Source: Buttiauxella gaviniae ATCC 51604 (GTDB taxonomy: Bacteria; Pseudomonadota; Gammaproteobacteria; Enterobacterales; Enterobacteriaceae). From it: a stretch of 64,000 nt of DNA. The stretch is taken from positions 62,001-126,000 of the forward strand of contig NZ_LXEP01000032.1 in assembly GCF_001654835.1 (NCBI RefSeq), read 5' to 3'. The notes beneath the pieces are model-generated. The model had not been told where the DNA came from and ran no database searches. It saw only the letters and a program-made list of their open reading frames with translations. This document shows, piece after piece, positions 37,283 to 48,174 of the stretch (position 1 is the stretch's first letter; the number at the start of each line of letters is the position of its first letter). Position numbers and translations under genes: made by a program.

Positions 37283-37705
37283 CTAAATCGTTATTTTCTT
37301 CCCACCACGACTGACCGTGGTCGCCTGCCCATCAGCCCCATAAAGATTAGGTTCCTGATGCGGTTTGAGTACCGCCAGCGCTTGTTCATTACGCGCTAAC
37401 TGATCCTCTAATAGCCAACCGTTATGCTGGTTGATATCACGTAAGTGCTGCGTTTTCTGCGTAATCGTCTGCCAACGCTGGGTAATATCCGTGCTGCTGG
37501 TATTTTCGGCTTTCTGTGCGTCACGGCGAAGCTGTTCGAGATAATCTAACGTCGCAAGTAGCGAGCTTTTATCTTCAGTAATGCGCTGCAACGCACTGCC
37601 ATTCACATGGCCTGCGGATAGTTGTTGCTGCTCGGCGTCCATCACCTCTTTCAGAGAGTTGAGCACCACAGTCATTTGATCCATTACTTCTAACAGACGA
37701 TTCAT
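37283..37705 (-). CDS. flgN: Flagellar export chaperone FlgN
   Basis: A 140-residue helical chaperone (E. coli 138 aa) for the hook-filament junction proteins FlgK and FlgL. LDYLEQLRRDAQ, QHNGWLLEDQ and LKPHQEPNLYGADGQ are conserved. ATG 37705 is chosen by homology; the frame stays open to 37783 through repeat copy B. In enterics it is cotranscribed with flgM from the flgA and flgM promoters, but here the palindromic repeat lies between flgM and flgN. Confidence 0.93.
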   Translation of the reverse strand: MNRLLEVMDQMTVVLNSLKEVMDAEQQQLSAGHVNGSALQRITEDKSSLLATLDYLEQLRRDAQKAENTSSTDITQRWQTITQKTQHLRDINQHNGWLLEDQLARNEQALAVLKPHQEPNLYGADGQATTVSRGGKKITI

Positions 37706-37726
37706 GCAATTATTTACTCTGGATAT

Positions 37727-37851
37727 ATACCCGTCATACTTCAAGCTGCTGGTGCGTTGACTGCACCCGTGCGCCCCAGTCACATAGTTATCTATGCTCC
37801 TGGGGACTTACGGCCTGGTCGCCTTCCCGCCACTTAAATTATTTTGGGTAT
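37727..37851. repeat. Palindromic MITE-like repeat, copy B (flgM 3' end / flgM-flgN gap)
   Basis: It starts with ATACCCGTCATACTTCAAGC and ends with AAATTATTTTGGGTAT. It provides the flgM stop codon and its last 13 sense codons. Inner palindrome GTCACATAGTTATCTATG. Same family as copies A and C. Confidence 0.88.
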
Positions 37852-38128
37852 CGCTGAGAGCTTCCTGGATTAATGCATCGGCGATTTTGCCGGTATCCAT
37901 TTTAAGCTCGCCGTTACGGATCGCAGTTTTGAGTGCTTCAACGCGTTCCATATTAATATCACCGCTGCCTGGCTGTATTAACTTAGCCTGCGCGTCACTG
38001 AGTGTCACGTTGGTGCTGGTTGGCGTGGTACTTTTTTCCAGACGGCTCTTTTGAATCGGAGCTTCTGATGTTTCACGTGGTTGTACGGTACTTACCGGTT
38101 TCAAAGGAGACGTGCGATCAATGCTCAT
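37808..38128 (-). CDS. flgM: Anti-sigma-28 factor FlgM with repeat-derived C-terminus
   Basis: A 106-residue protein; E. coli FlgM has 97. It holds FliA (sigma-28) until it is exported through the finished hook-basal body. [20 protein letters not shown] and [20 protein letters not shown] are conserved. The normal end after ADALI-EA is about ten residues ending SNY. Here it is [15 protein letters not shown], encoded by repeat copy B. The FliA-binding helices up to about residue 92 appear intact, so function is probably kept. ATG 38128 follows a weak GAGGAT site; a sigma-28 promoter lies upstream. Confidence 0.93.
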   Translation of the reverse strand: MSIDRTSPLKPVSTVQPRETSEAPIQKSRLEKSTTPTSTNVTLSDAQAKLIQPGSGDINMERVEALKTAIRNGELKMDTGKIADALIQEALSDTQNNLSGGKATRP

Positions 38129-38194
38129 TATTCTATCCTCATCGAGGTGGCTCGCAGCATTTGAGCCTGCCAATATCTATCATCTGTTAACACA

Positions 38195-38221
38195 CTATCG
38201 GCAGTCGCCGCAGAACCTTTA
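38195..38221 (-). promoter_or_regulatory. Sigma-28 promoter of flgM
   Basis: On the minus strand TAAAGGTT-N11-GCCGATAG matches the class 3 flagellar consensus TAAAGTTT-N11-GCCGATAA. It is 67 bp upstream of the flgM start, within the flgA-flgM gap. Confidence 0.9.
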
Positions 38222-38247
38222 TACCCTTCTTAATCGCCAGTTGAATA

Positions 38248-38907
38248 TTACAAGTTAATCAGAATATTCCCATCAACATCTACTGTCCCGCTTACAATCT
38301 GACCAGAATCCATTCGTACACGCGCATTCTGCGCGACAGCCGCATTGTTGAGTGCTTTGCCTTCGCTATTCACACTAAAACCTTCACCTGCAGCAACAAC
38401 CTGGACTCGTTGCCCGGCTTTCACTCGCCATGACTGGCGCACCATCGACAGCATAATTGGCTGATTGGGTGCGATGTCGCGCAGTGTTACAGCATCGTTT
38501 GCCTGGCGAATATCCAACATGGCACGCGGAGGAAGTTGATCCAGTCTCCCGCGTTTAAGTTGTACCTGGCTTTCATTAATGACACTGCCACGTGGTAGCG
38601 CCTGGGCTGCAACGACGTAATTTCCAATAGCCTGCACTTCTGCCTGAATAAAACGTTTGGCATCACCACATCGAGCTAACACGCTCACGGTTCCCCACAG
38701 GCGACCATTACCGGGCATTGAAAAATCGGGAAGCGGGCAGGAGGGTAATTGTGCATCGGGTGTTTTCACTTTTACCGTTACTTCATCGCTTATGCCCGCC
38801 AGACGCTGCTGAAAAAACTGGTTCAAAGGTGCATCCAGAATACTGGCGAATGCCGGTGGGCATGCCAGTAAAAGCGCAATCGTGCTCCAGGTTTTCAGAC
38901 CGTTCAT
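38248..38907 (-). CDS. flgA: Flagellar P-ring assembly chaperone FlgA
   Basis: A 219-residue periplasmic protein (E. coli 219 aa) with an N-terminal signal peptide (LKTWSTIALLLACPPAFA-S). The SAF domain and the C-terminal beta-clip (RVKAGQRVQVVAAGEGF, ARVRMDSGQIVSGTVDVDGNILINL) are conserved. It helps FlgI form the P ring. It is divergent from flgB across a 152-bp region expected to hold the FlhDC-dependent promoters. Confidence 0.95.
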   Translation of the reverse strand: MNGLKTWSTIALLLACPPAFASILDAPLNQFFQQRLAGISDEVTVKVKTPDAQLPSCPLPDFSMPGNGRLWGTVSVLARCGDAKRFIQAEVQAIGNYVVAAQALPRGSVINESQVQLKRGRLDQLPPRAMLDIRQANDAVTLRDIAPNQPIMLSMVRQSWRVKAGQRVQVVAAGEGFSVNSEGKALNNAAVAQNARVRMDSGQIVSGTVDVDGNILINL

Positions 38908-39059
38908 AACGTCTCTCCTTGTTCAGGTTGCAGTGATTTTAACCGCACACGGAATTGATCAAGGCGACAAATAGCGACGCATTTTGTGTCTATTCCAACG
39001 ATAACGCACGCGTAAGGGGCTTTAAGCTGTCGGACAAATCCTAATTATGCGGAGGGAAC

Positions 39060-39476
39060 ATGCTAGACAAACTGGATGCCGCGCTGCGATTTCAGCAAGA
39101 AGCGATAAATTTGCGCGCCCAGCGTCAGGAAATTCTGGCAGGGAATATCGCTAATGCCGATACCCCAGGTTATCAGGCTCGCGATATAGATTTTGCCAGT
39201 GAAATGAAAAAAGTGATGGACAGAGGACGTGTTGAAGGTAGCGGCGTATCGCTTGCTCTTACCTCTTCGCGCCATATTCCGGCACAAACTCAAACTGTCC
39301 CACAGCTTGATCTCCTCTACCGCATTCCTGACCAGCCATCCATGGATGGCAACACCGTCGACATGGACCGCGAACGTACACAATTTGCCGATAACAGCCT
39401 GAAATACCAGTCAGACCTGACGGTTCTCGGCGGCCAAATCAAGGGCATGATGTCTGTGCTGCAACAGGGTGGCTAA
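39060..39476 (+). CDS. flgB: Flagellar basal-body rod protein FlgB
   Basis: A 138-residue proximal rod protein (E. coli 138 aa), with the flagellar rod motif [17 protein letters not shown] near residues 31-47 and C-terminal helix for axial packing. First gene of the flgBCDEFGHIJ operon, with GGAGGG before its ATG. Confidence 0.96.
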   Translation: MLDKLDAALRFQQEAINLRAQRQEILAGNIANADTPGYQARDIDFASEMKKVMDRGRVEGSGVSLALTSSRHIPAQTQTVPQLDLLYRIPDQPSMDGNTVDMDRERTQFADNSLKYQSDLTVLGGQIKGMMSVLQQGG

Positions 39477-39479
39477 TAG

Positions 39480-39884
39480 ATGGCTTTACTGAATATTTTT
39501 GATATTGCCGGTTCAGCGATGGCCGCGCAGTCCAAGCGTATGAACGTGGCGGCGAGTAACCTGGCTAACGCCGATAGCGTCACAGGTCCCGATGGTCAAC
39601 CGTACCGTGCCAAGCAAGTTATTTTCCAGGTGGATGCAGCTCCTGGTGCTGAAACCGGTGGTGTGAAAGTGACTGGCGTTGAAGAGAGCCAGGCACCAGA
39701 CAAGCTGGTATTTCAGCCAGGTAATCCGCTCGCTGACGCTAAAGGTTACGTGCGGATGCCAAACGTTGATGTGGTAGGTGAGATGGTCAACAGCATGTCT
39801 GCCTCCCGTAGCTACCAGGCAAATGTGGAAGTACTCAACACTGTGAAAAGCATGATGTTGAAAACCCTGACTCTTGGTCAGTAA
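39480..39884 (+). CDS. flgC: Flagellar basal-body rod protein FlgC
   Basis: A 134-residue proximal rod protein (E. coli 134 aa), with N-terminal [15 protein letters not shown] and a C-terminal [20 protein letters not shown]. It begins 3 bp after flgB with no room for a separate promoter. Confidence 0.96.
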   Translation: MALLNIFDIAGSAMAAQSKRMNVAASNLANADSVTGPDGQPYRAKQVIFQVDAAPGAETGGVKVTGVEESQAPDKLVFQPGNPLADAKGYVRMPNVDVVGEMVNSMSASRSYQANVEVLNTVKSMMLKTLTLGQ

Positions 39885-39895
39885 AGGAGTGACTG

Positions 39896-40573
39896 ATGGG
39901 CATAGCCGTTAATATGAACGACACCACGACCAGTGGTGTTAATACTTTATCGGGTAATAGCAGCATTACCGGGAATAATGCTGCCGATCTTCAGAGTAGT
40001 TTCCTGACGCTACTGGTTGCGCAGCTCAAAAACCAGGACCCGACCAACCCTCTGCAAAATAACGAACTGACTACGCAACTTGCGCAAATCAGCACCGTGA
40101 GCGGTATTGAAAAACTCAACACCACGCTCGGTTCAGTGTCAGGCCAGTTAAACAATAACCAGTCAGTTCAGGCAAGCGCCCTGATTGGTCATGGCGTGAT
40201 GATCCCTGGTTCTAAAATTCTGGCAGGCAAAGAGGCGACCACGCCGTTTGGTGTGGAGCTGCAACAAGCCGCCGATAAAGTTACCGCTACGATCACGGAT
40301 AACACCGGCAAAGTGGTACGCACGCTCGATATTGGTGGCCTAAGCGCAGGCGTTCATACCTTTACCTGGGATGGCACGATGACGGACGGTTCGACGGCGC
40401 CAGACGGTGCTTATAACGTCGCTATCAATGCCACAAATGGTGGGACACAACTGGTTGCTCAGCCGCTCAATTTTGCGATGGTCAACGGTGTGACACTCAG
40501 TAATGGCAAGACCTTGCTCGACCTCGGTACTTACGGCACCTCCACTCTCGACGACATCAGGCAGATTATTTAA
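39896..40573 (+). CDS. flgD: Flagellar hook assembly scaffold FlgD
   Basis: A 225-residue hook-cap protein. The conserved N-terminus has SFLTLLVAQLKNQDPTNPLQNNELTTQLAQ, and the C-terminal part carries a FlgD Ig-like domain (VHTFTWDGTMTDGS). It caps the growing hook and is replaced by FlgK. It is slightly shorter than E. coli FlgD (231 aa). Confidence 0.95.
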   Translation: MGIAVNMNDTTTSGVNTLSGNSSITGNNAADLQSSFLTLLVAQLKNQDPTNPLQNNELTTQLAQISTVSGIEKLNTTLGSVSGQLNNNQSVQASALIGHGVMIPGSKILAGKEATTPFGVELQQAADKVTATITDNTGKVVRTLDIGGLSAGVHTFTWDGTMTDGSTAPDGAYNVAINATNGGTQLVAQPLNFAMVNGVTLSNGKTLLDLGTYGTSTLDDIRQII

Positions 40574-40600
40574 GCCTATAACCCTTTGCAGGAGTAAGAC

Positions 40601-41809
40601 ATGGCCTTTTCTCAAGCGGTCAGCGGCCTGAATGCCGCCGCCACCAACCTGGACGTGATTGGTAACAACATTGCCAACTCAGCCACCTATGGCTTTAAGT
40701 CCGGCAGCGTATCTTTCGCTGACATGTTTGCAGGTTCTAAAGTGGGTCTGGGCGTTAAAGTCGCAGGTATCACGCAGGACTTCGGCGACGGTACTACGAC
40801 CAACACCGGGCGTGGCCTGGATGTGGCGATTAGCCAGAATGGTTTCTTCCGTATGGTGGACACTAACGGTTCGGTCTATTACAGCCGTAACGGCCAGTTC
40901 AAACTGGATCAAAACCGCAATCTGGTGAACATGCAGGGTATGCAACTGACGGGTTATCCGGCAACCGGCACACCGCCAACGATTCAGGAAGGGGCAAACC
41001 CGGTAGGGCTTTCAATTCCTAATACTTTGATGGCGGCGAAAATCACCACCACGGCCTCAATGCAGATTAACCTGAACTCTACCGATAAGGTGCCTGCCAA
41101 AACAACTTTTGATCCAGCAGATTCAGAGAGTTACAACAAAAAAGGCTCTATCACTGTCTATGACAGCCAGGGTAACTCCCATGATATGAACGTCTTCTTT
41201 GTGAAGTCTTCTACGGCAAATACCTGGGATGTTTATACCCAGGACAGCAGCGTTGCGGGGAGTCCGATTCAAAAAGGGACATCTCTGGAGTTCAGTAGTA
41301 GTGGTGTCTTAACCAACGGTACCGCTAGCGATTTTAAGACTGAGGCTATTAATGGTGCAACGCCTGCGACATTCAATCTCAGCTTCCTCAACTCCATGCA
41401 GCAAAACACCGGCTCCAACAATATCGTTGCCGCGAATCAGAATGGCTATAAGCCAGGCGATTTGGTGAGCTATCAGATCAATGAAGATGGCACCGTAGTC
41501 GGTAACTACTCCAACGAACAAAACCAATTGCTCGGGCAGATTGTGTTGTCCAACTTTGCGAACCCGGAAGGCCTGTCCTCTGAGGGTAACAACGTCTGGG
41601 CGGCGACTAATGCTTCAGGTGTTGCGCTGTTGGGTACGGCAGGCTCAGGTAACTTCGGTACGCTGACTAACGGTGCGCTGGAAGCCTCAAACGTCGATCT
41701 GAGTAAAGAACTGGTCAATATGATTGTTGCACAGCGCAACTACCAGTCTAACGCGCAGACCATCAAAACCCAGGACCAGATACTTAACACCCTGGTTAAC
41801 CTGCGCTAA
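40601..41809 (+). CDS. flgE: Flagellar hook protein FlgE
   Basis: A 402-residue hook subunit. The N-terminal rod-type motif (SGLNAAATNLDVIGNNIANSATYGFKSG) and C-terminal SNVDLSKELVNMIVAQRNYQSNAQTIK are conserved, with a variable central surface domain. It is secreted by the flagellar type III apparatus. AGGAG precedes the ATG. Confidence 0.96.
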   Translation: MAFSQAVSGLNAAATNLDVIGNNIANSATYGFKSGSVSFADMFAGSKVGLGVKVAGITQDFGDGTTTNTGRGLDVAISQNGFFRMVDTNGSVYYSRNGQFKLDQNRNLVNMQGMQLTGYPATGTPPTIQEGANPVGLSIPNTLMAAKITTTASMQINLNSTDKVPAKTTFDPADSESYNKKGSITVYDSQGNSHDMNVFFVKSSTANTWDVYTQDSSVAGSPIQKGTSLEFSSSGVLTNGTASDFKTEAINGATPATFNLSFLNSMQQNTGSNNIVAANQNGYKPGDLVSYQINEDGTVVGNYSNEQNQLLGQIVLSNFANPEGLSSEGNNVWAATNASGVALLGTAGSGNFGTLTNGALEASNVDLSKELVNMIVAQRNYQSNAQTIKTQDQILNTLVNLR

Positions 41810-41828
41810 GCACTGACGGGAAAGCTTA

Positions 41829-42584
41829 ATGGATCACGCAATTTATACCGCCATGGGCGCGGCCAGTCAGACGCTGAATCAACAAGCGGTGACGGCCAGC
41901 AACCTGGCGAATGCTTCAACCCCCGGCTTTCGTGCACAGCTAACGGCTTTGCGCGCAGTTCCGGTGGAAGGGCTTTCTTTGCCAACGCGTACGCTGGTGA
42001 CCGCGTCAACGCCTGGCGCTGATATGTCTCAAGGTCAGCTTGATTACACCCAACGCCCGCTGGATGTTGCCCTGCAACAAGATGGCTGGCTGGCGGTACA
42101 AAGTGCTGATGGTACAGAAGCTTATACCCGTAACGGCAATATGCAGGTGAGTCCTGCCGGGCAACTGACCATCGGGGGGCAACCGGTGATGGGTGAGGGT
42201 GGCCCGATTGCCGTGCCTCAAGGCGCACAGCTAACTATCGCGGCTGATGGCACCATTTCTGCACTTAACGCGGGCGACCAGCCTAATACCGTGGCACCGA
42301 TTGGCCGCCTGAAACTGGTGAAAGCGACAGGCCTGGAAGTGGTACGTGGTGACGATGGATTTTTCCGTTTGAGCCCAGCCGCACAGGCTACGCGTGGCGC
42401 GACCTTGCAAGCTGACGCCAGCATCTCTTTGATGCCAGGCGTGCTGGAAGGCAGCAACGTGAAACCCGTAGAAGCCATGGCTGACATGATTTCCAACGCC
42501 CGTCGTTTTGAAATGCAGATGAAGATTATTTCGAGCGTGGATGAAAACGAGCAACGGGCCAACCAATTGCTGTCGATGACTTGA
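41829..42584 (+). CDS. flgF: Flagellar basal-body rod protein FlgF
   Basis: A 251-residue proximal rod protein (E. coli 251 aa). MDHAIYTAMGAASQTLNQQAVTASNLANASTPGFRAQLTA in parts and a C-terminal EGSNVKPVEAMADMISNARRFEMQMK-type helix are visible. It joins the proximal rod to FlgG. Confidence 0.95.
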   Translation: MDHAIYTAMGAASQTLNQQAVTASNLANASTPGFRAQLTALRAVPVEGLSLPTRTLVTASTPGADMSQGQLDYTQRPLDVALQQDGWLAVQSADGTEAYTRNGNMQVSPAGQLTIGGQPVMGEGGPIAVPQGAQLTIAADGTISALNAGDQPNTVAPIGRLKLVKATGLEVVRGDDGFFRLSPAAQATRGATLQADASISLMPGVLEGSNVKPVEAMADMISNARRFEMQMKIISSVDENEQRANQLLSMT

Positions 42585-42603
42585 TAATCAGCCGCGAAAC
42601 TAA

Positions 42604-43398
<795 letters not shown>

Positions 43399-43462
43399 GG
43401 CGTTTGCCGGTGTGCAGTTTCGCACCGGCTGTCTTTATCTGAATGACCTGAAGATGAAAGCA

Positions 43463-44158
43463 ATGCAAAACCCAATAGTTCTCCGTCCTATCGTGATGTG
43501 TCTGGTGCTCGCCTCAACGGGCTGCGCGCTGATACCAACTAAACCGCTGGTGGAAGGGGCGACAACGGCCCAGCCAGTGCCAGGCCCTGCGCCTATCGTC
43601 AATGGTTCAATTTTCCAGACGGCGCAACCGGTGAACTATGGGTATCAGCCTTTGTTCGAAGACCGCCGTCCAAGGAATGTCGGCGATACCTTGACTATTC
43701 AGCTCCAGGAAAATGTCAGTGCCAGTAAAAGCTCGTCGGCTAATGCCAGCCGTGATGGCAAAACAAACTTTGGCTTTGACGTAACGCCTCGTTATCTCGA
43801 GGGGCTATTCGGCAACGACCGCGCGTCAGTGGATGCCTCTGGCGGCAACAGTTTCAACGGTAAGGGTGGGGCAAACGCCAGTAATACCTTTAGCGGAACC
43901 TTAACCGTGACGGTGGATCAGGTGCTGGCAAACGGCAACCTGCACGTCGTGGGTGAAAAACAGATAGCCATTAACCAGGGCACCGAATTTATTCGTTTCT
44001 CCGGCGTGGTGAATCCTCGCACTATTAGCGGCTCCAATACCGTGCCGTCTACGCAAGTGGCGGATGCACGCATCGAATATGTCGGTAATGGCTATATCAA
44101 CGAAGCGCAAAATATGGGTTGGTTACAACGCTTCTTCCTTAATTTATCGCCGATGTAA
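43463..44158 (+). CDS. flgH: Flagellar L-ring lipoprotein FlgH
   Basis: A 231-residue outer-membrane lipoprotein. The signal peptide ends in the lipobox LASTGC (Cys about residue 21). The mature part is nearly identical to E. coli FlgH ([32 protein letters not shown]). It forms the L ring with outer membrane and LPS. ATG 43463 fits the family length; ATG 43454 (three codons earlier) is an alternative. Confidence 0.95.
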   Translation: MQNPIVLRPIVMCLVLASTGCALIPTKPLVEGATTAQPVPGPAPIVNGSIFQTAQPVNYGYQPLFEDRRPRNVGDTLTIQLQENVSASKSSSANASRDGKTNFGFDVTPRYLEGLFGNDRASVDASGGNSFNGKGGANASNTFSGTLTVTVDQVLANGNLHVVGEKQIAINQGTEFIRFSGVVNPRTISGSNTVPSTQVADARIEYVGNGYINEAQNMGWLQRFFLNLSPM

Positions 44159-44170
44159 GCGAGGAAACTC

Positions 44171-45265
44171 ATGACCAAATATTTATTCGGATTACTGATG
44201 CTGGTGGCAACCTTTGCGCAAGCTGACCGTATCCGCGACCTGACAACGGTTCAGGGCGTGCGTGAAAACTCCCTGATTGGTTACGGTCTGGTGGTCGGGC
44301 TCGATGGCACAGGCGACCAAACCACACAAACACCTTTCACTACCCAGACACTCAACAACATGCTTTCGCAGTTGGGGATCACCGTTCCTGCAGGGACCAA
44401 CATGCAGCTTAAAAACGTCGCTGCGGTCATGGTGACGGCAAAATACCCGGCATTCGCACGCTCCGGGCAGAATATTGATGTAGTGGTTTCATCCATGGGT
44501 AACGCTAAAAGCCTGCGTGGCGGCACTTTGCTGATGACGCCGATGAAAGGTGTTGATAACCAAGTTTATGCGCTCGCGCAGGGTAACATTCTGGTTGGCG
44601 GCGCCGGGGCTTCGGCGGGCGGTAGCAGCGTTCAGGTTAACCAGCTTAACGGCGGTCGTATTACTAACGGTGCGGTTATCGAACGTGAATTACCGGGCAC
44701 TTTTGGCACCGGGAATATGATTAGCCTGCAACTCAACAACGATGATTTCACTCTTGCGCAGCAGATAACGGACACCATCAACCGCTCACGTGGTTTTGGC
44801 AGTGCTTCAGCTTTAGATGCGCGCACTATTCAGATCCGTGTACCAAGCGGTAACAGTTCGCAAGTTCGTTTGTTGGCTGATATTCAGAACCTTGAAGTCA
44901 ACATGCCTGCGCAGGACGCGAAAGTGATTATCAACTCACGTACCGGCTCGGTGGTAATGAACCAGGAAGTGACACTGGACACTTGTGCAGTGGCGCAGGG
45001 TAACTTGTCTGTGACGGTTAACCGCTCAGCGCAGGTAAGCCAGCCGGATACACCTTTTGGTGGCGGTCAAACAGTGGTCACGCCGCAAACCCAAATCGAT
45101 TTGCGTCAGAACGGCGGTGCGCTGCAACGGGTTAACGCCAGCGCCAATCTAAATAATGTGGTTCGTGCACTGAATACGCTGGGCGCTTCACCAATGGAGT
45201 TGATGTCGATTCTGCAATCGATGCAAACCGCAGGGTGCCTGCGTGCCAAAGTGGAAATCATCTGA
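44171..45265 (+). CDS. flgI: Flagellar P-ring protein FlgI
   Basis: A 364-residue periplasmic ring protein (E. coli 365 aa) with a short signal peptide ([10 protein letters not shown]). Conserved are [37 protein letters not shown] in parts and [21 protein letters not shown]. It needs FlgA for assembly. Its stop overlaps the flgJ start by one base (TGATG). Confidence 0.96.
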   Translation: MTKYLFGLLMLVATFAQADRIRDLTTVQGVRENSLIGYGLVVGLDGTGDQTTQTPFTTQTLNNMLSQLGITVPAGTNMQLKNVAAVMVTAKYPAFARSGQNIDVVVSSMGNAKSLRGGTLLMTPMKGVDNQVYALAQGNILVGGAGASAGGSSVQVNQLNGGRITNGAVIERELPGTFGTGNMISLQLNNDDFTLAQQITDTINRSRGFGSASALDARTIQIRVPSGNSSQVRLLADIQNLEVNMPAQDAKVIINSRTGSVVMNQEVTLDTCAVAQGNLSVTVNRSAQVSQPDTPFGGGQTVVTPQTQIDLRQNGGALQRVNASANLNNVVRALNTLGASPMELMSILQSMQTAGCLRAKVEII

Positions 45266-46206
45266 TGCTTAACGATACCCAGTCACTGGCGAATGCTGCA
45301 TGGGATGCTAACTCTCTTAACGAGCTAAAAGCGAAAACCGGGCAAGATCCAAAGGGCAACATGAAATCGGTTGCCCGCCAGGTGGAGGGGATGTTCGTGC
45401 AAATGATGCTGAAAAGCATGCGTGAGGCGCTGCCAAAAGATGGCTTGTTTAGCAGCGAGCAGACACGCATGTACACCAGCATCTATGACCAGCAAATTGC
45501 GCAGCAGCTAAGCTCCAAAGGGCTTGGTCTGGCCGATATGATGGTGGAGCAAATGGGCGGCAATGCTGACCCATCGGAAGATGCTGGCAAAGTGCCGATG
45601 AAGTTTGATCTGCAAACTGTGACCAGTTTCCAGAACCAGGCGTTAACGCAAATGGTGCGCCAGGCCATACCGAAAGCGCCTTCTAACGAAGAGCCGCTAA
45701 CCGGGGATAGCAAAGACTTCCTGGCTCAGCTTTCGTTACCAGCAAGGCTTGCCAGTGAACAGAGCGGTATTCCTCATCACTTGATTCTGGCGCAAGCTGC
45801 GCTGGAGTCAGGATGGGGCCAGCGGCAAATCCTCACTGAAAAAGGTGAACCAAGTTTTAACTTGTTTGGCGTGAAGGCGTCAGGAAGTTGGAAAGGCCCG
45901 ACGACGGAAATCACCACTACGGAGTATGAAAATGGTGAAGCCAAAAAGGTAAAAGCTAAGTTCCGCGTGTATAGCTCTTACCTCGAAGCACTTTCTGATT
46001 ACGTAGGCTTGCTGACGCGTAACCCGCGATACGCTGCAGTCACTAATGCCAATACCGCAGAACAGGGTGCACAGGCATTGCAAAATGCCGGTTACGCAAC
46101 CGATCCGAACTATGCCCGCAAGCTGACGGGTATGATTCAGCAGATGAAGGCGATGGGTGAGAAAGTGGCGAAAGCTTATAGCAATGACTTATCCAATTTA
46201 TTCTGA
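45265..46206 (+). CDS. flgJ: Peptidoglycan hydrolase FlgJ, rod cap
   Basis: A 313-residue protein with two parts (E. coli 313 aa). The N-terminal rod-scaffold domain (SVARQVEGMFVQMMLKSMREALPKDG) caps the growing rod. The C-terminal glucosaminidase domain (about 150-313) contains the catalytic Glu in LAQAALESGWGQR and a NLFGVKA motif. It starts inside the flgI stop. Repeat copy C begins right after its stop. Confidence 0.95.
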   Translation: MLNDTQSLANAAWDANSLNELKAKTGQDPKGNMKSVARQVEGMFVQMMLKSMREALPKDGLFSSEQTRMYTSIYDQQIAQQLSSKGLGLADMMVEQMGGNADPSEDAGKVPMKFDLQTVTSFQNQALTQMVRQAIPKAPSNEEPLTGDSKDFLAQLSLPARLASEQSGIPHHLILAQAALESGWGQRQILTEKGEPSFNLFGVKASGSWKGPTTEITTTEYENGEAKKVKAKFRVYSSYLEALSDYVGLLTRNPRYAAVTNANTAEQGAQALQNAGYATDPNYARKLTGMIQQMKAMGEKVAKAYSNDLSNLF

Positions 46207-46405
<199 letters not shown>

Positions 46406-46411
46406 AACACC

Positions 46412-46438
46412 TCAAGTGTTGCCAGACGCTGCCGATAC
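46412..46438 (+). promoter_or_regulatory. Sigma-28 promoter of flgKL
   Basis: TCAAGTGT-N11-GCCGATAC fits the class 3 consensus. It lies 41 bp upstream of flgK and 6 bp downstream of repeat copy C. Confidence 0.82.
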
Positions 46439-46478
46439 TTACCAACAGGAATCGTGATTAACGCGCTAAGGAAATTTC

Positions 46479-48158
46479 ATGTCCAGTAGCCTGATTAACA
46501 GTGCCATGAGTGGCCTGGGTGCTGCCCAGGCGGCACTGAATACTGTCAGTAACAACATTTCTAACTATAACGTCACAGGCTATACCCGCCAGACTACCGT
46601 GTTGTCGCAGTCGCAAAGTACGTTTGGTGCAGGTGGCTGGATTGGTAATGGCGTACAGGTCAGCGGTGTGCAACGTGAATATGATGCGTTCATCACTAAC
46701 CAACTGCGTGCGGCACAAACGCAAAGCAGTGGTCTGAATACTCAGTACCAGCAGATGTCTAAAATTGACAATATTCTGTCTGGCACTACAAATACCCTCG
46801 CTACAACCATGCAGAGCTTCTTTAGCGGCTTGCAGACTCTGGTTAGTAACTCCGAAGATCCGGCGGCACGCCAGGCATTGCTTGGAAATGCCAACGGCTT
46901 GGTTAACCAGTTTAAGGTGACCGATCAGTATCTACGCGACCAGGATAAGCAGGTGAATACCGCAATCCAGAGTAGCGTGGAGCAAATCAACAATTACGCC
47001 AGCCAGATCGCCAATCTGAATAACCAGATTTCGCGCCTGACGGGTGTGGGGGCAGGTGCAGCACCGAACGATCTGCTCGATCAACGCGACCAGTTGGTTA
47101 GCGAGTTAAACCAGATTGTCGGTGTTGAAGTCAGTGTTCAGGATGGTGGTACATATAACGTCTCCATCGCGAATGGTTTGTCCCTGGTACAGGGTGATAA
47201 AGCCAATAAACTGGCGGCAGTGGCTTCCAGCGCTGACCCTTCACGTACCACAGTTGCGTATGTTGACCCTGTTTCAGGCACTAAGGAAATTCCGGAAAAC
47301 CAGCTGAGCAGCGGCACGCTGGGCGGCATGTTGACCTTCCGTTCTCAGGATCTGGATAGCGCTCGCAACCGCTTGGGGCAGTTGGCTCTGACATTTGCCG
47401 ATTCGATAAATCAGCAACATGGCAAAGGGGTTGATGCTGGTGACCCGCCGGAGGCTGGCGGTGATTTCTTTTCAATCGGCGGGCCGACAGCCTGGGGGAA
47501 CGCCAACAATGTCGCTAAAGATACCTCGCTTAAAGTAAGCATGACGAACAGTTCGGAAGTGCAGGCAAGCGACTATAAAGTGACCTATGACGGTAAGGAT
47601 TGGCAAGTCACACGCCTGGCGGATAATAAGCAATTCAAAGCCACGCTCTCCACTGATGGTAAAAGCATGAGCTTCGATGGCCTGAAACTTGATATTAGCG
47701 GTACGGCGCCGAGCAAAAATGACAGCTTCATAGTTAAACCTGTTTCTGACGCTGTTGTGAACATGGGCGTGCTGATTACCGACGAAAGTAAGCTGGCCCT
47801 GGCGGGTGACCCTAATGGTGGCACTGGCAATACCAGCGGTGGCGCAAGCGACAACCGTAATGCCCAGGCAATGCTAGACTTGCAAAGCGGCAAACTCGTT
47901 AACGGCAACAAATCGTTTAACGATGCATATGCAAGCCTTGTGAGCGATGTTGGTAACAAGACCAGCACCCTGAAAGTCACCAGCACAACGCAAAATAACG
48001 TGGTTACGCAGTTGAGTAACCAACAGCAGTCTATCTCGGGAGTCAATCTCGACGAAGAGTACGGTAACTTGCAGCGTTTCCAACAATATTACCTGGCTAA
48101 TGCCCAGGTACTACAGACGGCATCAACTCTGTTTGATGCGTTACTGTCCATTCGTTAA
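46479..48158 (+). CDS. flgK: Hook-filament junction protein FlgK (HAP1)
   Basis: A 559-residue protein (E. coli 547 aa). Ends are conserved (MSSSLINSAMSGLGAAQAALN, NNISNYNVTGYTRQT and a C-terminal NLQRFQQYYLANAQVLQTA). The middle contains a longer, Gly/Ser/Thr-rich surface region (GGTGNTSGGASDN), which explains the extra length. It replaces FlgD at the hook tip and is bound by FlgN before export. Confidence 0.95.
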   Translation: MSSSLINSAMSGLGAAQAALNTVSNNISNYNVTGYTRQTTVLSQSQSTFGAGGWIGNGVQVSGVQREYDAFITNQLRAAQTQSSGLNTQYQQMSKIDNILSGTTNTLATTMQSFFSGLQTLVSNSEDPAARQALLGNANGLVNQFKVTDQYLRDQDKQVNTAIQSSVEQINNYASQIANLNNQISRLTGVGAGAAPNDLLDQRDQLVSELNQIVGVEVSVQDGGTYNVSIANGLSLVQGDKANKLAAVASSADPSRTTVAYVDPVSGTKEIPENQLSSGTLGGMLTFRSQDLDSARNRLGQLALTFADSINQQHGKGVDAGDPPEAGGDFFSIGGPTAWGNANNVAKDTSLKVSMTNSSEVQASDYKVTYDGKDWQVTRLADNKQFKATLSTDGKSMSFDGLKLDISGTAPSKNDSFIVKPVSDAVVNMGVLITDESKLALAGDPNGGTGNTSGGASDNRNAQAMLDLQSGKLVNGNKSFNDAYASLVSDVGNKTSTLKVTSTTQNNVVTQLSNQQQSISGVNLDEEYGNLQRFQQYYLANAQVLQTASTLFDALLSIR

Positions 48159-48174
48159 TTAAGGAATCTGGCGT

